NCBI GenBank assembly: GCA_027486795.1
Contig: JAIXOI010000037.1
Location: forward strand, 1-64,000
Source: Sphingobacteriales bacterium
GTDB taxonomy: Bacteria; Bacteroidota; Bacteroidia; Chitinophagales; CAIOSU01
Length of the DNA: 64,000 nt
Direction of reading: 5' to 3'
In this document: positions 18,669 through 28,172 of the stretch, piece after piece
How positions within the stretch are numbered: the first letter of the stretch is position 1
Layout: each line of letters begins with the position of its first letter
Position numbers and translations under genes: made by a program
Notes under the pieces: model-generated
What the model saw: only the letters and a program-made list of their open reading frames with translations
The model's database searches: none
Told to the model about the DNA's origin: nothing

Positions 18669-20102
18669 CTAAACTCTCTTTTTCAAGAAATCGTACAACA
18701 AACGCACGCCGTAGCCACTACCGTTTTTGAGGCGGTAACCTTCTGTTTTCTCCAGGAATGCCGGACCTGCAATGTCAATGTGAATCCAAGGATAATCAGT
18801 GAAGCGCCTTAAGAACATACCTGCTGTAGTAGCGCCACCAGTGGCACCACCAACGTTTTTAATATCTGCAACATCCGATACAATCATCTCGTCGTACTCT
18901 TCCCACAATGGGAACTCAACTAAGCGCTCGTAAACGGCATATCCACTATCAGAAAGGCTTTTCTTTACCTTGTCATCCGCATTACCCATAAATACGGCAC
19001 CTTGGCTTCCAATGGCGCGCTGCGCTGCGCCAGTTAGGGTTGCTAAATCGATAACCAATTCAGGCTTGTATTTTTTGGCGTAGCTAAGGGCATCAGCCAA
19101 TATCATTCGGCCTTCGGCATCGGTGTTCAACACTTCCACCTTTAAGCCGCTGTGCATCACAATCACATCGCCTGGGGTATAGGCATTGCCGCCAGGGCGA
19201 TTTTCCGTTGCCGGAATCAAACCAATGATGTGTATAGGCAATTCGTTTTTGGCAGCGGCATAAAAAGCACCAGCTACTGAAGCCGCGCCACCCATATCGC
19301 ACTTCATTTGGTCCATGCTATTTGGAGTAGGCTTTAAGCTTAGGCCGCCCGTATCGTATACCACCCCTTTGCCCACCAATATTATCGGGTTTTTGTTGAT
19401 GGCCTTTTTGGGTTTATACTCCAATATATTGAAGGTTGGTGGATTGGGACTACCTAAGTTTACGGCAATCAAACCACCCATTTTCAGGCTCTTGATTTTT
19501 GACTTGTTCAGTACCTCAACCGAAAAGCCTGCCTCTTTACCCATTTTGGTTATCTCCTCACTCAACATCTCAGCGGTAAGGTACGATAGGGGTTCGTTAA
19601 CCAAATCGCGCGCTATAAGTGTTGCATCGGTTAGGTGCTCAATCTCTTTGAGCGCCTTTTCGGCAATGCTTCCCTTCAAAAGCACCAGCTCTTTTACCAT
19701 GCTGGTACTTTGTGGCAAGGTTTTGTACTTATCAAATTTATAGTTGGCCAAAACAAACCCTTCAACCACATGCGTTAATGCATCTTTGTTATCGGTGGCA
19801 TTTACCAATGTAACACTATCTAGCTTATATTGGCTGGCAGCAACTTGCGCCTTAGCACCTACTTTGCGCCATTTTTCGTTGTTGGCATAGCTATTATCCG
19901 TGCTTTCGGCAAAAACAAAGTTATAAGCACCATCATCAACTACCATTACTGGGCTAATCTTTTTATCCAGTTCAACCTTAATTAACTTGGCTGAAGCAGA
20001 CGTAAATCCTTGCTTTTCCCAGTTGGTATCTGTAGAACCGATAAGTATGCGGGCGGCGTTTTTTGCGGGTTTGTCCGCTATTTTGAGAGCAGTAGTATGC
20101 AT
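18669..20102 (-). CDS. pepA: Leucyl aminopeptidase, M17 family
   Basis: A 477-residue two-metal cytosolic aminopeptidase. The C-terminal catalytic domain shows VGKGVVYDTGGLSLKP (metal-binding Lys and Asp), MKCDMGGAASV (metal-binding Asp) and the signature NTDAEGRMILADAL (Asp and Glu metal ligands, catalytic Arg). The N-terminal domain (residues 1-150) is divergent, as usual for Bacteroidota members. It removes N-terminal residues from peptides; the exact preference is unknown. It starts with ATG at 20102 and is a single gene with about 150 bases upstream. Confidence 0.93.
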   Translation of the reverse strand: MHTTALKIADKPAKNAARILIGSTDTNWEKQGFTSASAKLIKVELDKKISPVMVVDDGAYNFVFAESTDNSYANNEKWRKVGAKAQVAASQYKLDSVTLVNATDNKDALTHVVEGFVLANYKFDKYKTLPQSTSMVKELVLLKGSIAEKALKEIEHLTDATLIARDLVNEPLSYLTAEMLSEEITKMGKEAGFSVEVLNKSKIKSLKMGGLIAVNLGSPNPPTFNILEYKPKKAINKNPIILVGKGVVYDTGGLSLKPTPNSMDQMKCDMGGAASVAGAFYAAAKNELPIHIIGLIPATENRPGGNAYTPGDVIVMHSGLKVEVLNTDAEGRMILADALSYAKKYKPELVIDLATLTGAAQRAIGSQGAVFMGNADDKVKKSLSDSGYAVYERLVEFPLWEEYDEMIVSDVADIKNVGGATGGATTAGMFLRRFTDYPWIHIDIAGPAFLEKTEGYRLKNGSGYGVRLLYDFLKKRV

Positions 20103-20252
20103 AGTGGGTTGTTCAATTAAATTATCAGTGTTGCGAATTTAACCAATTAGTAGCAAGATGGGGGAATAGATCTGAAATATGAAAAGAGAAAGAGCAAAGC
20201 ACCTTTACAAAACCGAGATAAGAACACCTCTCCATTATCATTTGCAAAAAAA

Positions 20253-21254
20253 CTACTTGCCCCGCAACCTTTCAATAAATGCTTGCAGCTCACCAAACAC
20301 AGGCACTTGATCGCAGATAACGTATTGGCTCATCATTACATGTTCGCCATTGGGCATGGCTACGAGCTTGTTGCGGGAGTCTTGTTTTTGGGTACTTTCA
20401 AATTGGGCATAGGCATCTAGCATCGTGCTTACTTTGGCCGCACCGTCTTGGTGTTCCTTGTCCTTGTAGTAATACATCAACAAAGTTGGCGGCGAGACCT
20501 TTTTATACACATTGCCATTAGCTGCAAAATTCCGCAGGTCTTCCAAAGATTGTAACGATTGCATCAATTGTTCGGGGTACCAATAATCGTCATATCCCTC
20601 CCTAATAATTTTAAGCCACTCATCGGTGCGGTTCATATCGCGCTCAGGACCTTGTATCCATTGCAGCAAACGCAAGGCACCCGGCACCTTTAAAGCATTG
20701 CCTGCCGCAGGGGCATAATCATAGAAAGGCGACGATAGTACCAACGCATCCACCAAATCGGGCCGCTGGGCAGTAAGCCAAGTTGATATGAGCCCGCCCA
20801 TACTCACACCAACCAGCACTAATGTATCACCAAGCTGCTGGGCCATTAAAAGGGCATCCATACCAGCGGTAAGGTAATCGCTAAACTTGGCAGCGGCGTG
20901 GTCTTCTTTGTTTGTACCATGGCCAGGTAGGCGCAAATAATAAGTATTGGCCTGATACAGCTCGGCAAGGCTATCCATTACATATTCTCCTTCACCACGG
21001 CTGGCTGTAAAACCATGTATGTACAAAAACGCTAGCCCTGTTTTGGGTGCAAACCTTATTAACTTCTCCTCGTTGCTAGGTCGGGCATTTAGGGCTGCAC
21101 TTTCAGCCAGTTTTTGTTCGTAATATTTATTAAAGTCAGCAGGCAACGGGTGCTGCACATACTCATAGTGTGGCGCGCGGGCCAGCCAAACCCAGTAAGC
21201 CATGCCTAAAACCAATAGCGCAAGTACCCAGTATCGCTTTTTGCGGTAGTTCAT
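20253..21254 (-). CDS. Membrane-anchored alpha/beta hydrolase
   Basis: A 333-residue protein with one N-terminal membrane segment (YWVLALLVLGMAYWVWLA) and an alpha/beta-hydrolase fold. The oxyanion segment is FLYIHGFTASRGEGEY, the nucleophile elbow GVSMGG, and a late Asp/His pair is likely in YKDKEHQDG and MPNGEHVM. The arrangement resembles carboxylesterase/lysophospholipase-type enzymes (Hydrolase_4 group). The substrate is unknown. The start ATG overlaps the stop of the upstream ArsC/Spx-like gene (ATGA), so the two are coupled. Confidence 0.82.
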   Translation of the reverse strand: MNYRKKRYWVLALLVLGMAYWVWLARAPHYEYVQHPLPADFNKYYEQKLAESAALNARPSNEEKLIRFAPKTGLAFLYIHGFTASRGEGEYVMDSLAELYQANTYYLRLPGHGTNKEDHAAAKFSDYLTAGMDALLMAQQLGDTLVLVGVSMGGLISTWLTAQRPDLVDALVLSSPFYDYAPAAGNALKVPGALRLLQWIQGPERDMNRTDEWLKIIREGYDDYWYPEQLMQSLQSLEDLRNFAANGNVYKKVSPPTLLMYYYKDKEHQDGAAKVSTMLDAYAQFESTQKQDSRNKLVAMPNGEHVMMSQYVICDQVPVFGELQAFIERLRGK

Positions 21255-21607
21255 TTAGCGAGCGCGTGTTTTACCCCATCAATAGTTGCCTTGGCATTGC
21301 CGGCAAACAACTCATTGCCAATGATAAAAACAGGGCGCTTTAGAAAAGTATATTCTTTCAAAATCAAATCGCGGTAATCGTTTTCACCCAAAACCTGTTC
21401 TTTCAAATTCCAAGCTTGATATTTCATCGATTTGCGCGTGAACAAGGCCTCGTAACTGCCCGCTAATTGGTGCATTTCCTCCAATTGGGCTGGAGTAATA
21501 GCAGTATCCTTAATATTCTGCTGCTCAAAACTATCATCAACCCCAACTTCTTTCATAATACGTTGGCAAGTGCTGCACGAGGCTAGGTAGTAAACTTTCT
21601 TTTTCAT
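21251..21607 (-). CDS. ArsC/Spx-family thioredoxin-fold protein
   Basis: About 118 residues. The N-terminal YYLASCSTCQRIMKE carries the CxxC active site of the ArsC/Spx/YffB group, and FTRKSMKYQ and LILKEYTFLKRPVFIIGN are the family's middle and C-terminal motifs (the KRP loop is conserved). It may be a glutathione- or thioredoxin-linked reductase, or an Spx-like regulator; there are no ars genes nearby, so arsenate reduction should not be assumed. ATG at 21607 is preferred over TTG at 21616. It is translationally coupled to the hydrolase gene. Confidence 0.85.
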   Translation of the reverse strand: MKKKVYYLASCSTCQRIMKEVGVDDSFEQQNIKDTAITPAQLEEMHQLAGSYEALFTRKSMKYQAWNLKEQVLGENDYRDLILKEYTFLKRPVFIIGNELFAGNAKATIDGVKHALAK

Positions 21608-21684
21608 AGATGACAATAAATTTAGGCAATAAGTAAGGGATTTTTATCGTAAATTCATGAAAGTTGAATCAATTTGCACGCACT

Positions 21685-22002
21685 ATGATCCGGATATGGT
21701 TAACATTACTTTTGGCAATTAGTGCAATGGAGCTTAGCGCGCAAACATTAGAGCCGCCCAAACAATCGTTGCCAACGTTTTATTATCAGATTTTTCTTAC
21801 CGAACCTATTGATTCGGTTGGGCAGATATATTATCAACAAGACAGCACCGCCGTGCGATTCCAGCTTTCGCCTGATAAAATGGCAATTTATTTATTGGAT
21901 TATGACGGCGAACGAACTATACACATTGATTACTTTAAAGCTGGCATGCCTGCCGATATGAACAAGCCGCACTGCCATGTGCATGCACTGGAGCATTTGT
22001 AG
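21685..22002 (+). CDS. Small secreted protein of unknown function
   Basis: About 105 residues with a signal peptide (MIRIWLTLLLAISAMELSAQ) and a mature domain of roughly 85 residues predicted to be exported. The C-terminus carries HCHVHALEHL, a cluster of His and Cys that could bind metal. The family is not recognised. The frame also opens with TTG at 21664, but the ATG at 21685 fits the signal peptide better. It lies upstream of the metal-handling group on the same strand. Confidence 0.6.
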   Translation: MIRIWLTLLLAISAMELSAQTLEPPKQSLPTFYYQIFLTEPIDSVGQIYYQQDSTAVRFQLSPDKMAIYLLDYDGERTIHIDYFKAGMPADMNKPHCHVHALEHL

Positions 22003-22115
22003 CAACCGAATGGTTAACAATTGTTACAATTAGCATTGGTTGAACGATTTGCGCAACATTGGCATTATTATGGATAGTAGCTAGTTATTACCTTTGTACC
22101 CTAAACAAACCTGAA

Positions 22116-22466
22116 ATGAAAAACATAGTAACCCTATCGCTTAGCTTGGTTCTAACACTTTTTGTAAGCTTGAATGTATTTGCAGGCAACGAAACCGAAA
22201 CCCTGAATGTAAAAACGAATGCGGTATGTGGCGAGTGCAAAACCCGCATTGAAGGCAATGTAGTGAAACTGAAAGGTGTAAAAAACGCTATACTTAACTT
22301 GGATACCAAGGTTTTGACCGTTACTTATAACAAGGAGAAAGTAACCGCGGCAGACATTAAAAAAGCGGTAACCGAAACTGGATACAGCGCCGATGAAGTA
22401 GCTGGCAACGACAAAGCCCGCACCAACTTACCACATTGCTGTCAAGCCGACGGACATAAACACTAA
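22116..22466 (+). CDS. Secreted heavy-metal-associated (HMA) domain protein
   Basis: A 116-residue protein with a signal peptide (MKNIVTLSLSLVLTLFVSLNVFA) and one ferredoxin-like HMA domain. The metal site is VCGECKTRIEG (a CxxC variant of the usual MxCxxC), followed by LKGVKNAILNLDTKVLTVTY and ITKAVTETGY-type ending. The C-terminal HCCQADGHKH adds a second Cys/His cluster. Inferred role: periplasmic copper binding or transfer. ATG at 22116 is the true start; the frame opens earlier at 22059 without homology. It is followed 4 bases later by the DUF3347 gene. Confidence 0.85.
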   Translation: MKNIVTLSLSLVLTLFVSLNVFAGNETETLNVKTNAVCGECKTRIEGNVVKLKGVKNAILNLDTKVLTVTYNKEKVTAADIKKAVTETGYSADEVAGNDKARTNLPHCCQADGHKH

Positions 22467-22470
22467 AACT

Positions 22471-23040
22471 ATGAACAAGTATTGGCTAGTTGCTTTAATC
22501 GCTATTGCATTCTTTGCTTCATGCGGAGGTGCTGAAACCGAAAGTGCTGAAGCCAAGGTGCCGCAAACGCAGTTGCCAGCTCCTAAAAACGAGGTAGTGG
22601 GGCAAGATGTGGCGTTGCTTTGGAACAATTACTTAAAAGTGCGCGATGCATTGATTGCCGCAAAAAGCACCGAGGCCGGCAAATGGGCATTAGCCTTGCA
22701 TTTGGCAGCTGGTAGCTTCCCGGCAGATAGTTTGGACGAAGAGGCCAAATTGCGCTGGACAAGGCAACAAAAAGACTTGCAGCAGGATGCGCTAACCATT
22801 AATACTAGTGATATTGAGGGCCAGCGGGCTGCGTTTGAGTCTTTGTCGAAAACCATGTACCAGCTCATAACTGAACTAGGCCTGCCAAAAGGATACTACG
22901 TATACCAGCAGCATTGCCCAATGGCATTTGACAACCGAGGCGCATGGTGGCTTAGCGAAATACCCGATATAGTGAACCCTTACTTTGGCGACAAAATGCT
23001 TACCTGTGGCGTGGTTAAAGAGGCTTTTGAATACAATTAA
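22471..23040 (+). CDS. DUF3347 lipoprotein
   Basis: A 189-residue protein with a lipoprotein signal (ALIAIAFFASCGG; lipidated Cys near residue 18) and a DUF3347 domain. The family pattern is clear: YLKVRDALIAAKSTEA, then RAAFESLSKTMYQL, then QQHCPMAFDNRGAWWLSE and NPYFGDKMLTCGVV with two conserved cysteines. DUF3347 domains are found in proteins of copper/silver efflux or CusB-like context, so a periplasmic copper role is inferred. It lies between two HMA-domain genes. Confidence 0.85.
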   Translation: MNKYWLVALIAIAFFASCGGAETESAEAKVPQTQLPAPKNEVVGQDVALLWNNYLKVRDALIAAKSTEAGKWALALHLAAGSFPADSLDEEAKLRWTRQQKDLQQDALTINTSDIEGQRAAFESLSKTMYQLITELGLPKGYYVYQQHCPMAFDNRGAWWLSEIPDIVNPYFGDKMLTCGVVKEAFEYN

Positions 23041-23060
23041 CCCCATTTAATTGCATCGTT

Positions 23061-23273
23061 ATGTCGACCTATAAGTTTAAAACCTCCATCAATTGCCAAA
23101 GCTGTATAAACATAGTAAAGGCATACCTGACCGAGGTGCCCAACCTAAGTGGCTGGGAGGTAGCAACAACCAACCCCGATAAAGTACTAACTGTGAATGG
23201 TGATGGCCTGAGTGCCAACGAAGTAATGGCAAAAGTGCAAGAGGCAGGGTTTACGATTGAACAAATAGATTGA
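23061..23273 (+). CDS. Cytoplasmic HMA-domain metal-binding protein
   Basis: A 70-residue single HMA domain without a signal peptide. The metal site is TSINCQSCINIVK (CxxC), and the predicted beta-alpha-beta-beta-alpha-beta order fits the fold of CopZ-type copper chaperones. It is the last gene of a three-gene set with a secreted HMA protein and a DUF3347 lipoprotein. No copper ATPase is in the window. Confidence 0.85.
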   Translation: MSTYKFKTSINCQSCINIVKAYLTEVPNLSGWEVATTNPDKVLTVNGDGLSANEVMAKVQEAGFTIEQID

Positions 23274-23278
23274 AACCC

Positions 23279-23309
23279 TTTGGAAATTAAAGATATAGTG
23301 CTATATTTG
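23279..23309 (+). promoter_or_regulatory. Promoter of the initiator tRNA gene
   Basis: TTTG at 23279-23282, a 19-base spacer, and TATATTTG at 23302-23309 match the Bacteroidota primary-sigma consensus (TTTG at -33, TAnnTTTG at -7) without mismatch. The tRNA begins 11 bases after the -7 element. Confidence 0.82.
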
Positions 23310-23319
23310 CACTCCACAT

Positions 23320-23392
<73 letters not shown>

Positions 23393-23397
23393 CTACA

Positions 23398-23429
23398 AAG
23401 AGTCTTGGTTTTCCAAGGCTCTTTTTTTT
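23398..23429 (+). terminator. Intrinsic terminator of tRNA-fMet
   Basis: An 11-bp stem (23398-23408 with 23413-23423, one G-U pair) with loop TTTT is followed by a T run on the plus strand. Confidence 0.88.
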
Positions 23430-23447
23430 ATGTAAAATTGACCAGAA

Positions 23448-23550
23448 CAGAAGGTAGCTCGTTGGGCTCATATCCGTCAGCCGACGGACGTTGGTTCGAG
23501 TCCAACCCCCGCTACTACAAAGAGTCTTGCTTTGCCAAGGCTCTTTTTTT
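23448..23550 (+). pseudogene. Damaged tandem copy of tRNA-fMet and its terminator
   Basis: Bases 23448-23472 repeat 23332-23356 exactly (D arm to anticodon CAT), and 23489-23529 repeat 23367-23407 exactly (variable loop, T arm, 3' acceptor and into the terminator). The 5' acceptor strand is missing. The 10 bases that form the 3' side of the anticodon stem are replaced by TCCGTCAGCCGACGGA (23473-23488). It cannot fold as a tRNA. A second T-run terminator follows (about 23519-23550). Confidence 0.85.
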
Positions 23551-23891
23551 ATGCCGAAAAATTCAAGATGGGTATAGTGTATGCAGGCACGGCCTATATT
23601 TAGGTTAGGGATACAGGCCAGTTACAATAACCGTACGTTTATACCCTAGCTTGCCAACAAAGCTGCAGACCCAGTTTTTACAAGCGATAGTAGCACCGCA
23701 AACAATAACATGCTCAAACAAATACGTATGAGCCAAACAGTGGCCAAGTCAACAGTTCTCATGGGTTTTGGATAAGATTTGGGTGTGAGCATTGAGTACC
23801 CCTCTTTACGAAACCCAGCGGCAATAGTTTCGCTTTTTACAAAACCGATTAATGGGGCAAATCAGCATTTTGCTATTGCCAGCATAACCAC
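23551..23891. other. Intergenic gap, no feature seen
   Basis: No convincing gene or RNA. Reading frames are short and no integrase remnant is visible, which matters because the gap lies next to a partly duplicated tRNA. Confidence 0.4.
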
Positions 23892-23933
23892 TAAAAACAA
23901 GTAGGGCTACCCCGTTATTGGGCAGCCCTACTT
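23892..23933 (-). terminator. Intrinsic terminator after the cadherin-lectin gene
   Basis: AAGTAGGGCTGCCC and its partner GGGGTAGCCCTACTT (minus-strand reading, 23933 down to 23899) form a long stem followed by GTTTTTAG. Confidence 0.82.
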
Positions 23934-23969
23934 AGTTCATTATTATGTTATTACGCGCTATTGCAGTGC

Positions 23970-26900
23970 TTACTTAGTTAGCACCAAACTTATGGTTTTG
24001 GTTATAACCGAACCATCGACAGCTGTAGCGCTTAGGTGGGCAATGTATTGGCCGTTGGCCTCACCACCGTTCCAGTTAACTATTTGCTCTCCTGTTAGGG
24101 CTTCGGCATCAATTAGGCTAGCCACTTTGCGACCCAATAAGTCGTATACCTCAAGGGTTACGGTCATTTGGCCTGATAGCTCAAACTTAATGCTAGTAGT
24201 ACCTTGGAAAGGGTTAGGGTAGTTGCTAAACACGGTTACATCCAATGGCATTTCTTCGATTGAAGACAAACCACCTTCGCGGGCAACACCTGGACCAGAA
24301 ACGCTACCAGGGTTTAGGCTGATAATGCCACCATTAACAACAGTGCCACTAGTAGCGCCGCCAACTGTGCGAGCATTTACCACTGTAAGTGCGTAAGTTG
24401 CATCGGCAGAGTACATTACACCGTCATAAGCGGCAAAGGTAAAGGCATCAGCACCAAGGTAGCTACCTGCCGGGGTGTAAGACAAACTGTTAAACTCGGC
24501 AACCAAGATGGTTTGACCAGCAACTACCGGAGTATTGCTGAACAGTAACTGCCCATTGGCAGGCAAACTCATAATGCGGATATGCTTCTGGCTATTGCCT
24601 TCTTCTTGGCTGAAAGCAGCATTGAATTCGCGGGCCGACAAACGGTTGTTTTGGCCTTTGTAAACAGTTCTGGTAATGCTAGCTGCTACTGGTGCATCAG
24701 ATACGTTGTTGATGGTTATCGTAAACATACCTTCCTCTTTCAAGCCACCAAGGTCGGTGCCCGACAGACGGATGCTGTAGCTGTTTTTAACCTCGTAATT
24801 GAACGATGCATTGGCAATAAGCATGTTGCCGCTGATGTAGAACGAACCATTGTCGGCATCGCCAGCACCCGATACCAAATCGAAGGTATGGCTGTCGCCA
24901 TTGTCTTGGTCGGCAATACTAAGGGTACCGATGATAGCACCTGCTGGCTCGTTTTCGTTGATTGAAGTTGAAGATAAAGTAAGGCCAGTTGGCGTCTCGT
25001 TTACGTCAGTTACTACTACGGTATAGTTAGCTTCTACCGATGCACCATTGGTATCGGTTGCACGCACACGCACCGCATAGTTGCTTTGTGTCTCATAGTC
25101 AAGGTTCGCATTTACTTGCAATTTGTTGGCCTGTATGGTAAACTTACCGTTGTCAGTACCACCAAAGCCCGGAACCAAAGTAAAGGTATGCAAGTCGGCA
25201 AGGTCCTCATCGGTAGCAGTAATGTTACCTACTGCTGTGCCCATTGGGCTGTTTTCGTCGATGCCGATAATGTTGATGGCAACATCAGATGGCGCATCAT
25301 TCATATCGTTTACGGAGATGGCAATAACCTCTTCAATGTAATTACCCGCACCATCGGTTGAACGAACACGGATACTGTAAGCGCTCTTAGCTTCGAAGTT
25401 GAATGAAGCATTTGCAAATATTACATTGCCTGCAAGAGTAAAAGAACCATTATCATCGGCACCAATACCGCCTACCAATCCGTATGTGTGCCCACCTACT
25501 TGGTCGGGGTCAAGGGTAGTTAGGCTACCTACTAGGGTTCCAATCGATTCATTTTCGTCGATGCTGGCAGCTGATATGGTAATATCCATTGGGCTATCAG
25601 CAGCATCAATAATAGTTATTGCAAGCACTTGCTCAAAAGTAGCACCAGTGGCATCGGTTGCTTCCACGCGGATGCTGTAAGACGATTTTGCTTCAAAATC
25701 GAACACTTCAGCGGCAGTCAAATCACCGTTTACAAGGATAAAGCTGGCGTTGTCGTCGTCGCCTTGGCCATTTACCAATGCATAAGTATGCCTATTGTTT
25801 GCATCAGCATCAGCTGCAGTAAGGTAGCCCACAAACGCACCAATGGTGTTGTTTTCGGCAATAGTGGCATTGCTCAAAGCAATGGCAGTAGGCGCTTGGT
25901 TTACATCCAAAATATTGATTAAAAATACTTTTTCAGTAGAAGTTAAGCCTGAATCAGTTGAGCGCACCCGAATTGAATATTGCTGTTGTGTATTCAAATC
26001 GAATGTAGCAGCGGTGGTTAGCACATTGTTTACAATGGCAAAGCTACTGTTTCCAGTATCGCCTGCACCATTTACCAAGGTAAGGGTATGGCTATCAATC
26101 GCATCCTCATCGTCAGTGCTAAATGCACCTACGAAGCTGCCAACTAACTGTTGCTCGTCAACGGTATTGTTGCTCAAAACTAGGTCGCTAGGTGTATCGT
26201 TTAAGTCATTTACATCCAACATTATTACCTTTTCGAAAGCAAGGCCACCTTGATCAACGGTTTGCACCCTGATGCTAAGCTGCGTGGTGCGCTCATAGTT
26301 TACGTTATTGTCCAAAATCAATTGGTCTCCAGCTAGGCTGAAATAAACGTTACCCAAATCGCCTGCACCTGAAATCAGTTGGTATACATGGCTATCGCCA
26401 GCATCAACATCAGTTGAGCTTAAAGAGCCTATTATTGTGCCTACAGCCAAGTTCTCATCAAGGCTAGCCACCGAGCTTACTATATCGGTTGGCGAATCGT
26501 TGATAGGTGTAACGGTAATGGCCACAATAGCACTGCTTGCTGCATAATCGGCACCATCGCTGGCATTGAAAACAAAGCTATCGCTGCCGTTGAAATCAGT
26601 GTTAGGTGTATAGAATAGGTTTTCTATTTCGTAAATGTAAACTACATCGCCTGCAGTAACTGGCTGCGCATACAACGTAAGCATACCACTTGTAGGCAAA
26701 GTAACAATCTGCATTGCGCTGATAGTATCACCTTCAAGGTCGGTGTAGGTAGTAGCGGTAGTAAATGCACTAATCATCACCGGGGTTTCCTCTTCGGCAA
26801 CCACGGCTATATCTTCCAAAACCGGGGCATCGTTTATCGCGCTTACAGATATAGAAACCGTTGCTGGTGTTGACGCCCATAAAGAACCATCGCTTGCACC

Positions 26901-28172
26901 AAGTTCAAAGCTATCTGGTCCGTTGAAATCGGCACTTGGTACATAATACATTAAGCTAAACTGCACAAAACTGTATGCGGTGTTAGCCAGAGCTGGGTAA
27001 CCGCCATCTTGGTAAATAGTACCATGGGCAGGAAGGCTCTCAAAACGAATCGAGTGAGGATCGTCGTTATTGATATCAGAAAAAGTACTTGGGTTGTTGG
27101 CACTTATTTCATCCAACAATACAATACTACCATCTTCATTTACAGCTACGCTAGCATCAGTTAGCACGGGTGCATAGTTTGGTGTAGGAAACACCGTCAT
27201 GGTAATGTTGTCTGTCAATTGCAGGCTCGGGTCGCCTGGCATGCCGCCATACTCTACCAAGTAATAACTTACGCCACCATTATGTGGATAGTCATTCCAT
27301 GTGCCTGTTGAGCCAATAAAGTGCGCAACATCTTCATCATCACCACAATCATTCGGTTCACCATAGGCCCATGCAGCAAAGTAACCATTGATACCTTGTG
27401 CTTGGTCTGCTGAGCAAACATCAGTTTTGAACTGATCAGAAAAGTGACGGCCCAATCCACCAGCTTCAGTACCTTCCGGACCACTCACCCAACGCCAAAT
27501 ACCCTCGCTGGCCGCATCGCTGGCGCCCATCCAGGTATCAGAGTTGATTTTCTGCGACACGAAGTCGTTTTCGGTACTGGAAGTAACGGTTACTAGGTAG
27601 CCTTGCAAACCATAAAGGCTTTTTGCTGCTGCATTGTTTTTAGCTACCGTCCATTCTATAGCATCACCTTCATCTACCAACTCATAAAAGTGGCCATTAT
27701 ACTCATTGTACAAAGCAGCCCCGATAATGAAGTTGATGTTGCGGGTAGTGGTAGAACTTATAAGTGTAGTAGTATTGTAAAACCTTACCGTGCGCAAAGC
27801 AGCCTGATAATCGGCTGCTGAACCCGCACCAGTAAGGGTAAGTATACCCGTATTGGAATCATACCAGCCGGAAATTCCGTTCATGTCAGTAAATTCCAAC
27901 ACATCCGACGAAATAAAACCAGCACCTATAGTCACTTTGGCAGTATTAAAGGTAATGCTGGGGTCAGATGTTAGTGTCAAGTTAGGTGCAACTAAGGTAC
28001 CAGTGCCGGCACCATAATAGCTACCCGAAATATCTACGGTTGCCAAATAAGGCGGGGTAGATGGTACTGGAGCAGCTTGCACACCGTAAGCTACGCTGGC
28101 AACCATGCAAATTGCTAGCATTGACTTACGCAACCTAGCAACACTTTGAAAATTTAGTTTGAGCTTTTTCAT
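23970..28172 (-). CDS. T9SS-exported cadherin-repeat protein with C-type lectin domain
   Basis: A 1400-residue protein. In order: signal peptide (to about residue 33, ending VQAAP); a beta domain; a C-type lectin domain (about 155-310) with TWMGASDAASEGIWRW, YGEPNDCGDDED and TGTWNDYP, which carries an EPN sugar-binding motif; two cadherin-like/VCBS-type domains (about 330-560); and six cadherin repeats of roughly 95 residues, each opening near P-x-(D/A/G)-(I/L/V) and (I/V)-(D/A/N)-E-N. A further cadherin-like domain, a Gly/Ser linker starting at RTVGG, and a type A sorting domain (NYPNPFQGTTSIKFEL to the terminal LVLTK) follow. By family knowledge it is exported by T9SS and kept at the surface; the lectin domain suggests binding to mannose-type glycans. 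The calcium-binding DxD/DxND motifs between repeats are intact. Confidence 0.9.
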   Translation of the reverse strand: MKKLKLNFQSVARLRKSMLAICMVASVAYGVQAAPVPSTPPYLATVDISGSYYGAGTGTLVAPNLTLTSDPSITFNTAKVTIGAGFISSDVLEFTDMNGISGWYDSNTGILTLTGAGSAADYQAALRTVRFYNTTTLISSTTTRNINFIIGAALYNEYNGHFYELVDEGDAIEWTVAKNNAAAKSLYGLQGYLVTVTSSTENDFVSQKINSDTWMGASDAASEGIWRWVSGPEGTEAGGLGRHFSDQFKTDVCSADQAQGINGYFAAWAYGEPNDCGDDEDVAHFIGSTGTWNDYPHNGGVSYYLVEYGGMPGDPSLQLTDNITMTVFPTPNYAPVLTDASVAVNEDGSIVLLDEISANNPSTFSDINNDDPHSIRFESLPAHGTIYQDGGYPALANTAYSFVQFSLMYYVPSADFNGPDSFELGASDGSLWASTPATVSISVSAINDAPVLEDIAVVAEEETPVMISAFTTATTYTDLEGDTISAMQIVTLPTSGMLTLYAQPVTAGDVVYIYEIENLFYTPNTDFNGSDSFVFNASDGADYAASSAIVAITVTPINDSPTDIVSSVASLDENLAVGTIIGSLSSTDVDAGDSHVYQLISGAGDLGNVYFSLAGDQLILDNNVNYERTTQLSIRVQTVDQGGLAFEKVIMLDVNDLNDTPSDLVLSNNTVDEQQLVGSFVGAFSTDDEDAIDSHTLTLVNGAGDTGNSSFAIVNNVLTTAATFDLNTQQQYSIRVRSTDSGLTSTEKVFLINILDVNQAPTAIALSNATIAENNTIGAFVGYLTAADADANNRHTYALVNGQGDDDNASFILVNGDLTAAEVFDFEAKSSYSIRVEATDATGATFEQVLAITIIDAADSPMDITISAASIDENESIGTLVGSLTTLDPDQVGGHTYGLVGGIGADDNGSFTLAGNVIFANASFNFEAKSAYSIRVRSTDGAGNYIEEVIAISVNDMNDAPSDVAINIIGIDENSPMGTAVGNITATDEDLADLHTFTLVPGFGGTDNGKFTIQANKLQVNANLDYETQSNYAVRVRATDTNGASVEANYTVVVTDVNETPTGLTLSSTSINENEPAGAIIGTLSIADQDNGDSHTFDLVSGAGDADNGSFYISGNMLIANASFNYEVKNSYSIRLSGTDLGGLKEEGMFTITINNVSDAPVAASITRTVYKGQNNRLSAREFNAAFSQEEGNSQKHIRIMSLPANGQLLFSNTPVVAGQTILVAEFNSLSYTPAGSYLGADAFTFAAYDGVMYSADATYALTVVNARTVGGATSGTVVNGGIISLNPGSVSGPGVAREGGLSSIEEMPLDVTVFSNYPNPFQGTTSIKFELSGQMTVTLEVYDLLGRKVASLIDAEALTGEQIVNWNGGEANGQYIAHLSATAVDGSVITKTISLVLTK
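24690..26490 (-). repeat. Six cadherin-type coding repeats
   Basis: Each unit of about 290 bases encodes the same frame: an opening DEN/NEN segment, a DxDxxDSHTF-like calcium loop, GAGD(D/T)N.SF, and FD/NFE.K..YSIRVR. The units are divergent enough to be aligned individually. Confidence 0.8.

Noticed and set aside
21251-21607. Arsenate reductase assignment
   Set aside because: Only the shared CxxC fold is visible; no other ars gene is present, and the Spx/YffB group fits equally well.
23448-23516. Second tRNA-Met gene
   Set aside because: The 5' acceptor strand is missing and the 3' anticodon stem is replaced, so no cloverleaf can form; recorded as a pseudogene.
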